A stretch of DNA of 32,580 nucleotides from Candidatus Pacearchaeota archaeon (GTDB taxonomy: Archaea; Nanobdellota; Nanobdellia; Pacearchaeales; GW2011-AR1). Where the stretch lies: contig JAGVWM010000014.1 in assembly GCA_018304325.1 (NCBI GenBank), positions 1 through 32,580 of the forward strand, written 5' to 3'. Shown here one piece after another: positions 1 to 8,100 of this stretch. The notes beneath the pieces were generated by a model. The model saw only the letters and a program-made list of their open reading frames with translations. It was not told the origin of the DNA and made no database searches. The translations under genes were made by a program, and so were the position numbers. Position 1 is the first letter of the stretch; every line of letters starts with the position of its first letter.

Positions 1-14
1 CTGCTTGGTATAGC
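1..14 (+). repeat. 3' edge of the DGR variable repeat (VR)
   Basis: Bases 1-14 match template-repeat bases 510-523 at 12 of 14 positions. The two differences are at base 9 (template A, here T) and base 13 (template A, here G), both at template adenines. Adenine-specific change is the signature of DGR mutagenic retrohoming. Similarity stops after base 14-16. Only this edge is visible, so the call depends on the neighbouring TR and RT. Confidence 0.55.
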
Positions 15-171
15 GCCAGAGGCGCTTAGTGCGCCTGGCAAAGGTGCTTCAAACATAAAAGCATACACTATGGCAGACTTACAGGCTTTTGATGGTGCAG
101 TAAAAGGATTAGAAGGTACACTACAACCTAACTTATTAAAGCCATTTGTTGATTTAAGAAAGAAACTTTAA
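1..171 (+). CDS. C-terminal end of a probable DGR target (variable) protein, partial
   Basis: The reading frame is open from base 1 to the TAA at 169-171 and gives 56 residues, beginning LLGIAPEALSAPGKG and ending FVDLRKKL. The first codons read LLGI in the same frame as LLGI in the template repeat at 510-521, so this is inferred to be the tail of the protein diversified by the neighbouring retroelement. The rest of the gene lies outside the window. About 50 residues follow the variable repeat, so the repeat is near but not at the C-terminus. No domain can be named from this fragment. The gene runs in the same direction as the template repeat and opposite to the reverse transcriptase. The stretch is less AT-rich than its surroundings. 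Confidence 0.65.
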   Translation: MLGIAPEALSAPGKGASNIKAYTMADLQAFDGAVKGLEGTLQPNLLKPFVDLRKKL

Positions 172-266
172 TCATATTCTACAATTTCTTATAAATAAAA
201 TTATTACAACAATCTTTTTATACTTTAGTTATTAGAATTTTAAGTCCTGGCAACCGTGGGCAACTA

Positions 267-313
267 CAAAGAATTTCAACAAATTCTTTGACAGGAAGTT
301 TTAACAAACTTCC
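267..313. repeat. Two tandem perfect hairpins with YAAC loops between VR and TR
   Basis: Hairpin A pairs 267-276 with 281-290 (10 bp) around loop CAAC. Hairpin B pairs 294-301 with 306-313 (8 bp) around loop TAAC. Only ACA (291-293) separates them. Some DGRs need a hairpin or cruciform just downstream of the VR for efficient retrohoming. These sit about 250 bp past the VR edge, which is farther than in the Bordetella phage element. They also resemble the hairpin-repeat family near gyrB and tRNA-His, so they may belong to that family. Confidence 0.6.
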
Positions 314-371
314 CTATGAGAAGCTGGGTTATACGCTCATTTACTATGGCAATTTATTGTCATAAAATACA

Positions 372-398
372 ACCACGACACCTAATGTGTGAAGTGGT
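372..398. other. Stem-loop immediately upstream of the template repeat
   Basis: ACCAC (372-376) pairs with GTGGT (394-398), and inside it ACAC (378-381) pairs with GTGT (387-390) around a CTAAT loop, with a small asymmetric bulge. It lies about 15 nt before the template repeat. DGR template RNAs carry structured flanks, so this may be part of the template transcript. The pairing is seen; the role is inferred. Confidence 0.4.
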
Positions 399-414
399 GG
401 TGATAATTAATAAG

Positions 415-523
415 TGAATGGGCTATGCTCTGGGGCGTGGTATGTCAACAGGCTCGAGAACAGGTCTAACGCTAATGGCAGGAATGACCTTGACAATGAC
501 AATGGTCGTCTGCTTGGAATAAC
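415..523 (+). repeat. DGR template repeat (TR), probable non-coding template RNA
   Basis: Read in frame from 414, the stretch would encode GLCSGAWYVNRLENRSNANG followed by RNDLDNDNGRLLGI. It holds seven AAY codons, at 447, 459, 468, 474, 483, 495 and 501. This matches DGR templates, where adenines in AAY codons are the substrate for A-to-N mutation of the target. The 3' end (510-523) matches the VR edge at 1-14. A DGR-type RT lies 55 bp away. The 5' limit is a guess because the VR is outside the window. The ORF from 414 runs on into T-rich, RT-antisense sequence and is probably not translated. Confidence 0.75.
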
Positions 524-552
524 TCACTTTGTTGCAGGACTTTTTTTATTTA

Positions 553-580
553 ATTTTGAATTTAAAATCTTTTTCAAAAT
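553..580. terminator. Hairpin between TR and the 3' end of the RT gene
   Basis: ATTTTGAA (553-560) pairs with TTCAAAAT (573-580). The hairpin sits between the convergent template repeat and RT gene. A T-run at 540-547 precedes it on the plus strand. It could end the TR transcript, the RT transcript or both. This is a placement argument only. Confidence 0.4.
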
Positions 581-2026
581 TCAATTAAAGATTTCCTTTT
601 TGAAAATCTTTTTATTTTTTTTAAATTTATTTTTTGATTTGATACTTGCTATTACACAAGCAATCTCATCATATGTTATAGAAGAGTCATTTATTCTTTT
701 CTTAACATCCCGTAGTTGCTCTTTTCTACTATATATGTTTCTTATAATCTTATGAATTTTTTCGTGTGGAAGAATTTTCCATACTGAAAGTTGTTTATGT
801 TCTATTAAATTTGCTAAGTGTCCCCAAACGGTTGCCTCTTTGATTCCTTCTTTTATTGCAATGTCTTTTATACTAAGTCCTCGCTTATAATGGAACAAAG
901 TTTTTTGAGCTGAAAATTGCAATTCACTTTCTTTAACCTGCTTAATATAATTAATATAGTTCTTCTTATTGTGAACTAGCAATTTATTGCCATGGGAGAA
1001 AGATGTATTAAAGTTTTTAATGAGATACTTTCTATATTTGTAAGTATTTGCATGTGAGCAATATGCTAACCAACCTTGTAATGATTCTAATGCTTTTTCT
1101 CTGCCTATAAACCCCTCATCAAATAATATCTTTAGATTGTTAAATTTTCTTTCGAAGTTTTTCAAATTGCTTTTTCTTATAAGTTTATGATAAAAGAAAA
1201 CTCTGAAGCCTAAAAAGTTTATTCCACTATTTAATCGTAAAACATTTGACTTGCTTGGGTGTAGTTCTATTTTTAAACTTTCCTTCAGAAAATTATTAAT
1301 TTGATTTTTCCATATTTCTAATTGATTTTTTGATTCATGCAGAATAACAAAGTCATCAACATATCTTATATAATATTTCGATCTTAGTTTGTGTTTTATA
1401 AAAATATCCAGTTCATTGAGGTATAAATTTGCAAAGAACTGGCTTGTTAAATTTCCTAATGGCATTCCCTTAGTTTTATTGTTTATTGCCAGTATCTGTT
1501 CAATAAGCCAGATAACTTTATCATCTTTAATCTTCTTCTTTATAATAGCTATAAGAGTTTGATGATCTATTTCCTCAAAATAATGTTTTATATCTGCCTT
1601 CAAAACATAAGCTTCTCTTATATTATTTTTTGATACTTTTCTTTTAAAGACGTCAAATCTTTCAAATCTTTCTAGTGCTTTTAACCCTCCCTTTCCTATT
1701 TGATTGGCATAAGAATCGTAAATAAAACCCTTTTCAAACATATGCACAATAATATTACACAGAGCATGATGAATAACCCTATCTCTAAAAGCTGATTTAG
1801 ATATTTTTCTTGTTTTTGGATCTCTAAGAACAAACGTTTTTGGCGAGCAAGGTTCATATGTTTGATTAATAAGCTCCTCTTGTAATCTTTGCAAGTTTGT
1901 TTTAAGATTTCGTTGGAATCTTTTAACATATCTTCTTTTAGTCTTTCCTTTCTTTGCATTTTGCCAAGCTATCAATAAATTATTAAAACTACAAATTTCT
2001 CGGTAAATATTATAAAAATTCTTCAT
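581..2026 (-). CDS. DGR-type reverse transcriptase fused to a C-terminal RecQ-like HTH domain
   Basis: This 481-residue protein should copy the template RNA into cDNA for transfer to the variable repeat. The RT core spans about residues 60-340. The catalytic aspartates are D145 (KADIKHYF) and the YVDD box at 222-225. LGNLTSQ at 190-196 is the DGR-type version of motif 4 (…SQ rather than the SP usual in group II intron RTs). FLGFRV (271-276) and GWLAYCSHANTY (318-329) are also typical. Residues about 366-465 look like the helix-turn-helix domain found at the C-terminus of RecQ helicases (HTH_40: GLSIKDIA, then ATVWGHLANLIE). The last 20 residues are lysine-rich. No separate Avd gene is visible, so the HTH tail may replace it. 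The gene is convergent with target and template. A near-palindrome (2085-2106) lies upstream. Confidence 0.88.
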   Translation of the reverse strand: MKNFYNIYREICSFNNLLIAWQNAKKGKTKRRYVKRFQRNLKTNLQRLQEELINQTYEPCSPKTFVLRDPKTRKISKSAFRDRVIHHALCNIIVHMFEKGFIYDSYANQIGKGGLKALERFERFDVFKRKVSKNNIREAYVLKADIKHYFEEIDHQTLIAIIKKKIKDDKVIWLIEQILAINNKTKGMPLGNLTSQFFANLYLNELDIFIKHKLRSKYYIRYVDDFVILHESKNQLEIWKNQINNFLKESLKIELHPSKSNVLRLNSGINFLGFRVFFYHKLIRKSNLKNFERKFNNLKILFDEGFIGREKALESLQGWLAYCSHANTYKYRKYLIKNFNTSFSHGNKLLVHNKKNYINYIKQVKESELQFSAQKTLFHYKRGLSIKDIAIKEGIKEATVWGHLANLIEHKQLSVWKILPHEKIHKIIRNIYSRKEQLRDVKKRINDSSITYDEIACVIASIKSKNKFKKNKKIFKKEIFN

Positions 2027-2040
2027 ACTTTTATTTAATC

Positions 2041-2198
2041 TTTAACTTGATTAACTTTACTTATCCTCTCGTCGCTAGGAATTTCAATTTTATCGTCGAT
2101 AAATTGGTATTTTTGTATAGAAAGCTTTTTAAAGCCAGATGGCTTTTTATAGGGGTAAATTTAAGAAAATTTTTCAAATTTTCTAGGTGATATTAACA
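2041..2198. promoter_or_regulatory. Divergent control region between RT and gyrB, with three hairpins
   Basis: No convincing gene lies here apart from the leader ORF starting at 2199. An imperfect palindrome (2085-2106, core TATCGTCGATA) lies about 60 nt upstream of the RT start. AAAGCC-AGAT-GGCTTT lies near 2131-2146. AGAAAATT and AATTTTCT pair across roughly 2163-2184, just before an AGGTGA Shine-Dalgarno-like site (2185-2190). An AT-rich TATA-like stretch near 2145-2160 could drive gyrB. Roles are inferred from position. Confidence 0.4.
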
Positions 2199-2351
2199 AT
2201 GGCAGAACAATATGATGCAAATAAACCTTTTAACGAAAAGGTTTCCAAAAGAAACTTTTGTAAAAGTTTCGCAAAACAACCTTTTAACGAAAAGGTTTCC
2301 AAAATTGGAGAATTATATTATGGCAGAAGAATATTCAGCAAAAAGTATTAA
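2199..2351 (+). pseudogene. Leader ORF that looks like a displaced, duplicated gyrB start
   Basis: ATG at 2199 has an AGGTGA Shine-Dalgarno-like site at 2185-2190 and opens a 50-codon ORF starting MAEQYDANK. The true GyrB begins MAEEYSAKS at 2320. The two DNA starts are nearly the same (ATGGCAGAA-AATAT--GCAAA). After the first copy the frame runs through the hairpin repeats and ends at the TAA at 2349-2351, in a different frame from gyrB and 32 bases past its ATG. The simplest reading is that hairpin repeats entered the 5' end of gyrB and a second start took over. It could instead be a translated leader coupled to gyrB. Confidence 0.5.
2223..2304. repeat. Three-hairpin repeat cluster at the gyrB 5' end
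   Basis: Two identical 27-bp copies (2224-2250 and 2278-2304) each hold AACCTTTT-AACG-AAAAGGTT followed by TCCAAAA. Between them GAAACTTTT (2251-2259) pairs with AAAAGTTTC (2262-2270). The same pattern recurs before uS10 (11945-11972) and after tRNA-His (27004-27114), so it is a dispersed repeat. It lies inside the 5' leader of gyrB and could also affect translation. Confidence 0.75.
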
Positions 2352-4650
2352 AGTTTTAGAAGGTTTAGAAGCAGTAAGGTTAAGGCCTGCAATGTATATA
2401 GGTTCGACCTCTAAAGAAGGACTTCATCATTGTTTTTATGAAGTAATTGATAATTCTATTGATGAAGTGCAGGGTGGTTTTGCTACTTTAATCGAAGTTA
2501 TAATAAATAAAGATGGAAGTTTGACTGTTACAGATAATGGAAGAGGTATTCCTGTTGATAAACACGAATCTGGAAAGTCTGCTTTAGAAATTGTTATGAC
2601 TAAACTTCATGCAGGAGGTAAGTTTGAGAATAAGGCCTATCAAATTTCAGGAGGTTTACATGGAGTCGGGGTTTCATGTGTAAACGCTTTATCTTCTAAA
2701 TTAATAGTTCAGGTTAAAAGAGATGGTAAAATTCATGAACAGACTTATAAAATTGGGGTTCCTCAAGGTCCTGTTAAGGTTGTTGGAACAGTTAAGAATG
2801 GAGAAACAGGAACTTCTGTTACATTTTATCCAGATTCTGATATATTTTCAAGTGTAAATTTTGATTTTTCTATTATAGCTTCAAGAATTAGAGAGTTGGC
2901 TTTTTTAAATCCCTCTGGGAAAATAATTATTAAAGATGAAAGAGATGGTAAAAAAGAAGAATTTCATTATGAAGGTGGTTTAGTTGAATTTGTTAAATGG
3001 ATAAATCGTTCAAAATCACCAATTCATAAGGCTATTTATTTTAAGAAACAGGCTGATTCTACAATTATAGAGGTTGGAGTGCAGTATGTTGATGGTTATC
3101 AAGAAAATATTTTTGGTTTTGTAAATACAATTAATACAGTTGAGGGTGGAACCCATATTTCTGGTTTCAAAACTGCATTAACAAGAGCTATAAATGATTA
3201 TGCTACTAAAAAAGGTCTATTAAAAAATAGTGATAAGTTAACAGGAGATGATGTTCGTGAAGGACTTACTGCTATTGTGAGCATAAGAATTAAAGACCCC
3301 CAATTTGAAGGACAGACTAAAACTAAATTAGGAAATTCAGAAATAAAAGGTTATGTTGATTCTGTTTCTTCAATTGCACTAACAGAATTTTTTGAAGAAA
3401 ATCCAGATATAGCAAACAAAATTGCAAACAAATGTTTATCAGCAGCTAAAGCAAGAGAAGCTGCAAGAAAGGCAAGAGATTTAGTTAGAAGAAAAACAGT
3501 TGTAGGATTTTCAGGATTGCCAGGAAAGCTAGCTGATTGTTCATCTAAAAAATTTGAGCAGACTGAACTTTATATCGTGGAAGGCGATTCGGCTGGAGGA
3601 TGTTTTTCTGGAGATACAAAAATTGCATTAGCTGATGGAAGAAATATTTCATTTAAACAATTAGTTGAAGAAAATAAAATTGGTAAAAAGAATTTTTGTT
3701 ATACTATTAATAATAGTGGAAATATTGGAATTAAAGAAATTAAGCATCCTAGAATTACTAAAAAAGATGCAGAAGTTATCAAAGTAATTTTGGATAATAA
3801 TCAGGAAGTTGTTTGTACTCCTAATCATAAGTTTATGTTAAAAGATGGAAATTATAAAGAAGCAAAAGATTTGACTAAGGAAGATTCATTGATGCCATTG
3901 TATGAAAAAGAAATTAATATAATTCCTAAAAATAATCATAAAATAAAATTAATAGAAAGATTAAATCAAAGAATTGATGTTTATGATATTGAGGTTTCTA
4001 ATACACATAATTTTGCTTTAGCTTCTGGAGTATTTGTTCATAATAGTGCAAAAATGGCTAGAGATAAAGAATTCCAGGCTATTTTACCTTTGAAGGGTAA
4101 ACCATTAAATGTTGAAAAAGCAATGCCTGTTAAAGTTCTTGGAAATGATGAAATTGTTAATTTAATAACAGCTGTTGGTACAGGAATTAAAGAAAATTTT
4201 GATCTTAAAAAATTAAGATACGCTAAGGTTATAATAATGACTGATGCAGATGTTGATGGACAGCATATTAGGACTTTATTGTTAACATTTTTTTATAGAT
4301 ATGTTCCAGAGTTAATTGAAAATGGAAATATCTATGTTGCTATGTCCCCACTTTATAGAATTAGAAATAAGGGAAAGGCCCAGTATGTTTATTCTGATGA
4401 AGAGCTAGAAAAAGAGTCTAAAAAGTTAGGAGGAAATCCAGATGTTCAGAGATTTAAAGGATTAGGAGAGATGAATCCGGATCAGTTATGGGAAACAACT
4501 ATGGATCCTAAAAAAAGAATTCTTAAGAAAATAACTGTTGATGATGCTGTTAGGGCTGATGAAGTATTTGCAATGTTGATGGGAGATGCTGTTGGTCCTA
4601 GGAGAAAATTCATTGAATTAAATGCAAATATTGCTGAGCTGGATATATAG
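2320..4650 (+). CDS. gyrB: DNA gyrase subunit B with an embedded mini-intein
   Basis: GyrB is the ATPase and TOPRIM subunit of DNA gyrase, which introduces negative supercoils. The ATG at 2320 is chosen because GGAG (2307-2310) precedes it and the protein then starts in the usual way (MAEEYSAKSIKVLEG, then RPAMYIGS). An upstream in-frame ATG at 2212 would only translate hairpin repeats. The GHKL ATPase motifs are DNSIDEV, DNGRGIPVD and GGLHGVGVSCVNAL. The TOPRIM motif EGDSAGG is interrupted by the intein (3601-4044) and resumes SAKMARDKEFQAILPLKGK; MTDADVDGQHI and QRFKGLGEMNP follow. Without the intein it is about 628 residues, normal for compact GyrBs. It leads the operon gyrB - LOG-like - gyrA. 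Archaeal gyrases are of bacterial origin. Confidence 0.96.
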   Translation: MAEEYSAKSIKVLEGLEAVRLRPAMYIGSTSKEGLHHCFYEVIDNSIDEVQGGFATLIEVIINKDGSLTVTDNGRGIPVDKHESGKSALEIVMTKLHAGGKFENKAYQISGGLHGVGVSCVNALSSKLIVQVKRDGKIHEQTYKIGVPQGPVKVVGTVKNGETGTSVTFYPDSDIFSSVNFDFSIIASRIRELAFLNPSGKIIIKDERDGKKEEFHYEGGLVEFVKWINRSKSPIHKAIYFKKQADSTIIEVGVQYVDGYQENIFGFVNTINTVEGGTHISGFKTALTRAINDYATKKGLLKNSDKLTGDDVREGLTAIVSIRIKDPQFEGQTKTKLGNSEIKGYVDSVSSIALTEFFEENPDIANKIANKCLSAAKAREAARKARDLVRRKTVVGFSGLPGKLADCSSKKFEQTELYIVEGDSAGGCFSGDTKIALADGRNISFKQLVEENKIGKKNFCYTINNSGNIGIKEIKHPRITKKDAEVIKVILDNNQEVVCTPNHKFMLKDGNYKEAKDLTKEDSLMPLYEKEINIIPKNNHKIKLIERLNQRIDVYDIEVSNTHNFALASGVFVHNSAKMARDKEFQAILPLKGKPLNVEKAMPVKVLGNDEIVNLITAVGTGIKENFDLKKLRYAKVIIMTDADVDGQHIRTLLLTFFYRYVPELIENGNIYVAMSPLYRIRNKGKAQYVYSDEELEKESKKLGGNPDVQRFKGLGEMNPDQLWETTMDPKKRILKKITVDDAVRADEVFAMLMGDAVGPRRKFIELNANIAELDI
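3601..4044 (+). other. GyrB mini-intein (148 residues, no endonuclease)
   Basis: The intein starts with Cys (CFSGDTKIALADGR), has a block-B-like CTPNHKF, and ends DVYDIEVSNTHNF...GVFVHN, with Ser as the +1 extein residue. It is inserted exactly after EGDSAGG in the TOPRIM motif, so gyrase B should be inactive until splicing. At 148 residues only the Hint splicing domain fits, so the homing endonuclease is gone. It is clearly related to the GyrA intein: both share the KFML.DG.YKEA pattern, and the C-terminal SGVFVHN is identical. Confidence 0.93.
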
Positions 4651-4659
4651 GAGATTTTT

Positions 4660-5154
4660 ATGAGAAAAACTATTATTGGAGTTATGGGTCCTGGAAAGGG
4701 AGCAACTGAAGAAGATATTAGAAATGCAATGGAAATTGGTATGCTAATTGCAGAAAATGAATGGATATTATTAAGTGGAGGTAGAAAAAGAGGAGTTATG
4801 GGGGCTGTTAATGAAGGAGCAAAAAGTAAAAATGGATTAACTCTTGGAATTTTGCCTGATGATGATGAATCTCAAATTTCTGATAATGTGGATATAGCTA
4901 TCTTTTCAAATATGCATAGTGGTAGAAATTATATTAATGTTTTATCTAGTGATGTTGTAATTGCTTGCGGTATTAATTCAGGTACTTCATCTGAAATTTC
5001 TCTTGCATTAAGTGCTGATAAAAATGTCATTTTATTAAATAATAATGAGTCAAGTAAAGAATTTTTTAAGAGTATTGGTGAAGGTTTAATTCATATTGTA
5101 CATACTCCTAAAGAAGCTATAGAAAAAACTAAAGAAATATTAAATTCAAAATGA
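4660..5154 (+). CDS. LOG-like/TIGR00725-type Rossmann-fold protein between gyrB and gyrA
   Basis: The protein has 164 residues and a nucleotide-binding Rossmann-like fold. An N-terminal [15 protein letters not shown] is followed by [17 protein letters not shown] at about 39-56 and [15 protein letters not shown] at about 105-119. These match the SLOG/LOG superfamily, which includes cytokinin phosphoribohydrolase-like proteins and TIGR00725. The usual PGG.GT.E motif is altered to INSGTSSE, so catalytic activity is uncertain. The gene starts 9 nt after gyrB, has TAGGAG before its ATG, and its TGA overlaps the gyrA ATG as ATGA. It is therefore almost certainly co-translated with gyrase. A link to supercoiling is not shown. 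Confidence 0.85.
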   Translation: MRKTIIGVMGPGKGATEEDIRNAMEIGMLIAENEWILLSGGRKRGVMGAVNEGAKSKNGLTLGILPDDDESQISDNVDIAIFSNMHSGRNYINVLSSDVVIACGINSGTSSEISLALSADKNVILLNNNESSKEFFKSIGEGLIHIVHTPKEAIEKTKEILNSK

Positions 5155-8100
5155 AGAAAAAAACAGATGAAAATGAAGAAGATGAACTAGATGAATCTTC
5201 TGAAGAAGATGATAATGATGAGTCTAATGGTAATTCTGAATCTGAAAATGAAAAAGACTTTGATGAAGATATAGAGACTCTTTCTAGAGAAGAAATTAAT
5301 CTTAAGGATTTAGGAGAAGATAGAACTGTTAATACTGAGATATCTGGTGAAATGCAGAAAGCATATATTGATTATGCTATGTCAGTTATTGTATCTAGAG
5401 CTTTACCTGCTGTTGAAGATGGTTTAAAGCCTGTTCATAGAAGAATTCTTTATGCAATGGACCAAATGGGCTTGGATAAAGGTCCAACAAAAAAATCAGC
5501 AAGTATTGTCGGAGATGTTATGGGAAAATATCACCCTCATGGAGATGTTGCTATTTATGATTCTTTAGTTAGAATGGCTCAAGACTTTTCTTTAAGATAT
5601 CCTTTAATTCATGGTCAGGGAAATTTTGGTTGTTTTACTGCTGATACTAAAGTTAAATTAGTAGATGGAAGGGATTTATCATTTGCTGATTTGATTGAAG
5701 AACACCAAAAAGGAAAACGTAATTTTACCCTTTCAGTGAATGAAGATGGAAATGTAATAATTACAGAGATAAAGAACCCAAGATTAACACAAAAAAATGT
5801 AGAAATAATGAAAGTCACTTTGGATAATGGGGAAGAGATAAAATGTACTTTGAATCATAAATTTATGTTAAGAGATGGAAGTTATAAAGAAGCACAATAT
5901 TTACAATCTGGTAATTCTTTGATGCCTGTTTACTTTAAATTATCTACTAAAGATGATGGCCAGAAAGTTATTGGTTATAGTATGGTTTTCCAGCCTAAAT
6001 CAAACGAATGGAGTTTCTTCCATTACCTTTCTGATAAATGGAATTTAGAAAATGGAATATATTCTGTTTCTGCTGGGAGAGTAAGACATCATATAGACTT
6101 TAATAAATTAAATAATAATCCAGATAATATAAGAAGAATGCATTGGAAAGATCATTGGTTATTACATTCTTCTTTAACTTCATTTAAACATAAAAATGAC
6201 CAAGAATATGTAAAAAAATTAGAAGAAGGAAGAAAAGTATTTTGGGAGAATAATCAAAATAGAATTAATTATTCAACTAGAATGCGTAGTAGAAATATTG
6301 AAAATTGGAAAGATCAAACTTATAGGGCTGAAATGAGTTTAACTTTAAGTGAAGTTAATAAAAAATATTTGGCTGAACATCCTGAAAGAATCGAAGAAAT
6401 CCGTAGAACTGCATCATTGACTATGAAAAAAATGTGGCTTAGTCCAGATTATAAAAACTTATTTAATGAGAAAATTACTGCATCTAACAAGAGAAGAGAA
6501 ACTAATTTAACAGGAAAAAAGAATTTTTTAAATATATGTGATTATCTGAAAAAAAATAATTTATTTATAAACAAGGAAAATTTTGAAAAAGCAAGAATTG
6601 AAGTATTTGGTGGAAAAAACTTTACAAGCTGGGAACATGGTTTAACTAAATATTATAATAAAAATAATAATTTACTTCTGGCTGAGCTGAATGGTAATCA
6701 TAAAGTTGTTAAGACTGAATTTTTAAGAGAATTTCAGGATGTTTATGATTTAACTATAGATAAAACACATAATTTTTCTTTATCTTCTGGAGTATTTGTT
6801 CATAATTCAATGGATGGTGATAGGGCTGCTGCTCAGAGATATACAGAAGCTAAATTAGATAAAATATCTTTGGAATTGTTGCAAGATTTAGATAAAGAAA
6901 CAGTTCCATTTGTAAATACTTATGATAATTCTAGAAAAGAACCAATAGTTCTTCCTGGAAAAGTTCCTAACTTGCTTATTAATGGTTCTTCAGGAATTGC
7001 GGTTGGAATGGCAACAAATATTCCCCCCCATAACCTAGTAGAAGTTTGTGATGCTATAACTGTTTTGATTGATAAACCAAACACTGAAATTAAAGATTTG
7101 CTTGAGATAATTAAAGGTCCTGATTTTCCAACTGGAGGAGTAATGGTTGCTGAAAATTTATTGGAAATGTATTCTACTGGAAAAGGGGCAGTGACATTAA
7201 GGGGAAATGTTAAAACAGAGTCTGCAAAAAATAAAGAAGTAGTTGTTATTAATGAAATTCCTTATCAGGTTAATAAATCTGAATTAGTAAAACAAATTGC
7301 AGAGCTTGCAAGAGATAAAAAATTAACAGATGTAAGTGATATTAGAGATGAGTCTGCTAAAGGTAAAGTAAGAATTGTGATAGAACTAAGAAAAGGTGTT
7401 GATTCTAAATTTACTATAAACAGACTTTACAAAAGTACTAATTTGCAGACTAGATTTAATTCTACTTTTGTTGCTTTAGATAATGGTATTCCAAAAACAA
7501 TGAATTTAAAACATATTTTAGAAGCTTACATTTTACATAGAAGAAAGATGGTCAGAAAAAGATCAGAATTTGATTTTAGGAAGGCTGAAGCAAGATTACA
7601 CATTGTTGAAGGATTATTAATTGCCCAAAAACAGATTGATAAAATTATTGAATCAATTAAAAAAAGTAAAGGTACTCAAGAAGCTTCTGAGAATTTACAG
7701 CATAAATTTTCTTTGTCTAAGAAACAGGCTGAAGCAATTCTTGAAATAACTCTGAAACAATTAACAGCTTTGGAAAGAGAAAAACTTGAGAATGAGGAAA
7801 AGTTTTTGAAACAACTAATAAAAGAATTAAAGTTAATTCTTGATGATGAAAAAGAAATACTTAAGATAATTAAAAAAGAATTAAATGAGTTAAAGAAAAA
7901 TTATGGGGATGAGAGAAGAACTAGAGTTATTAAGGTTATTAAAGAAATTGAAGAAAAAGATCTAGTTTTAAAACAAGATGTTGTAATTACAATAACTGAA
8001 AAAGGATACATAAAAAGAATGCCTTTCAAATCTTATAATGAACAAAAACGTGGTGGTAAAGGTGTTATTGGAACTGATCTTTCAACAGATGATTTTGTTA

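Noticed and set aside
414-755. Open frame across the template repeat and RT 3' end
   Set aside because: It mimics the variable protein only because the template repeat copies it. The rest is antisense to the RT and hydrophobic from T-rich DNA.
581-2026. Group II intron or retron RT
   Set aside because: LGNLTSQ motif 4, the lack of maturase or HNH intron domains, and the adjacent template repeat favour a DGR.
2212-2319. Longer GyrB starting at 2212
   Set aside because: The extra 36 residues are translated hairpin repeats. ATG 2320 has a good SD and gives the normal GyrB N-terminus.
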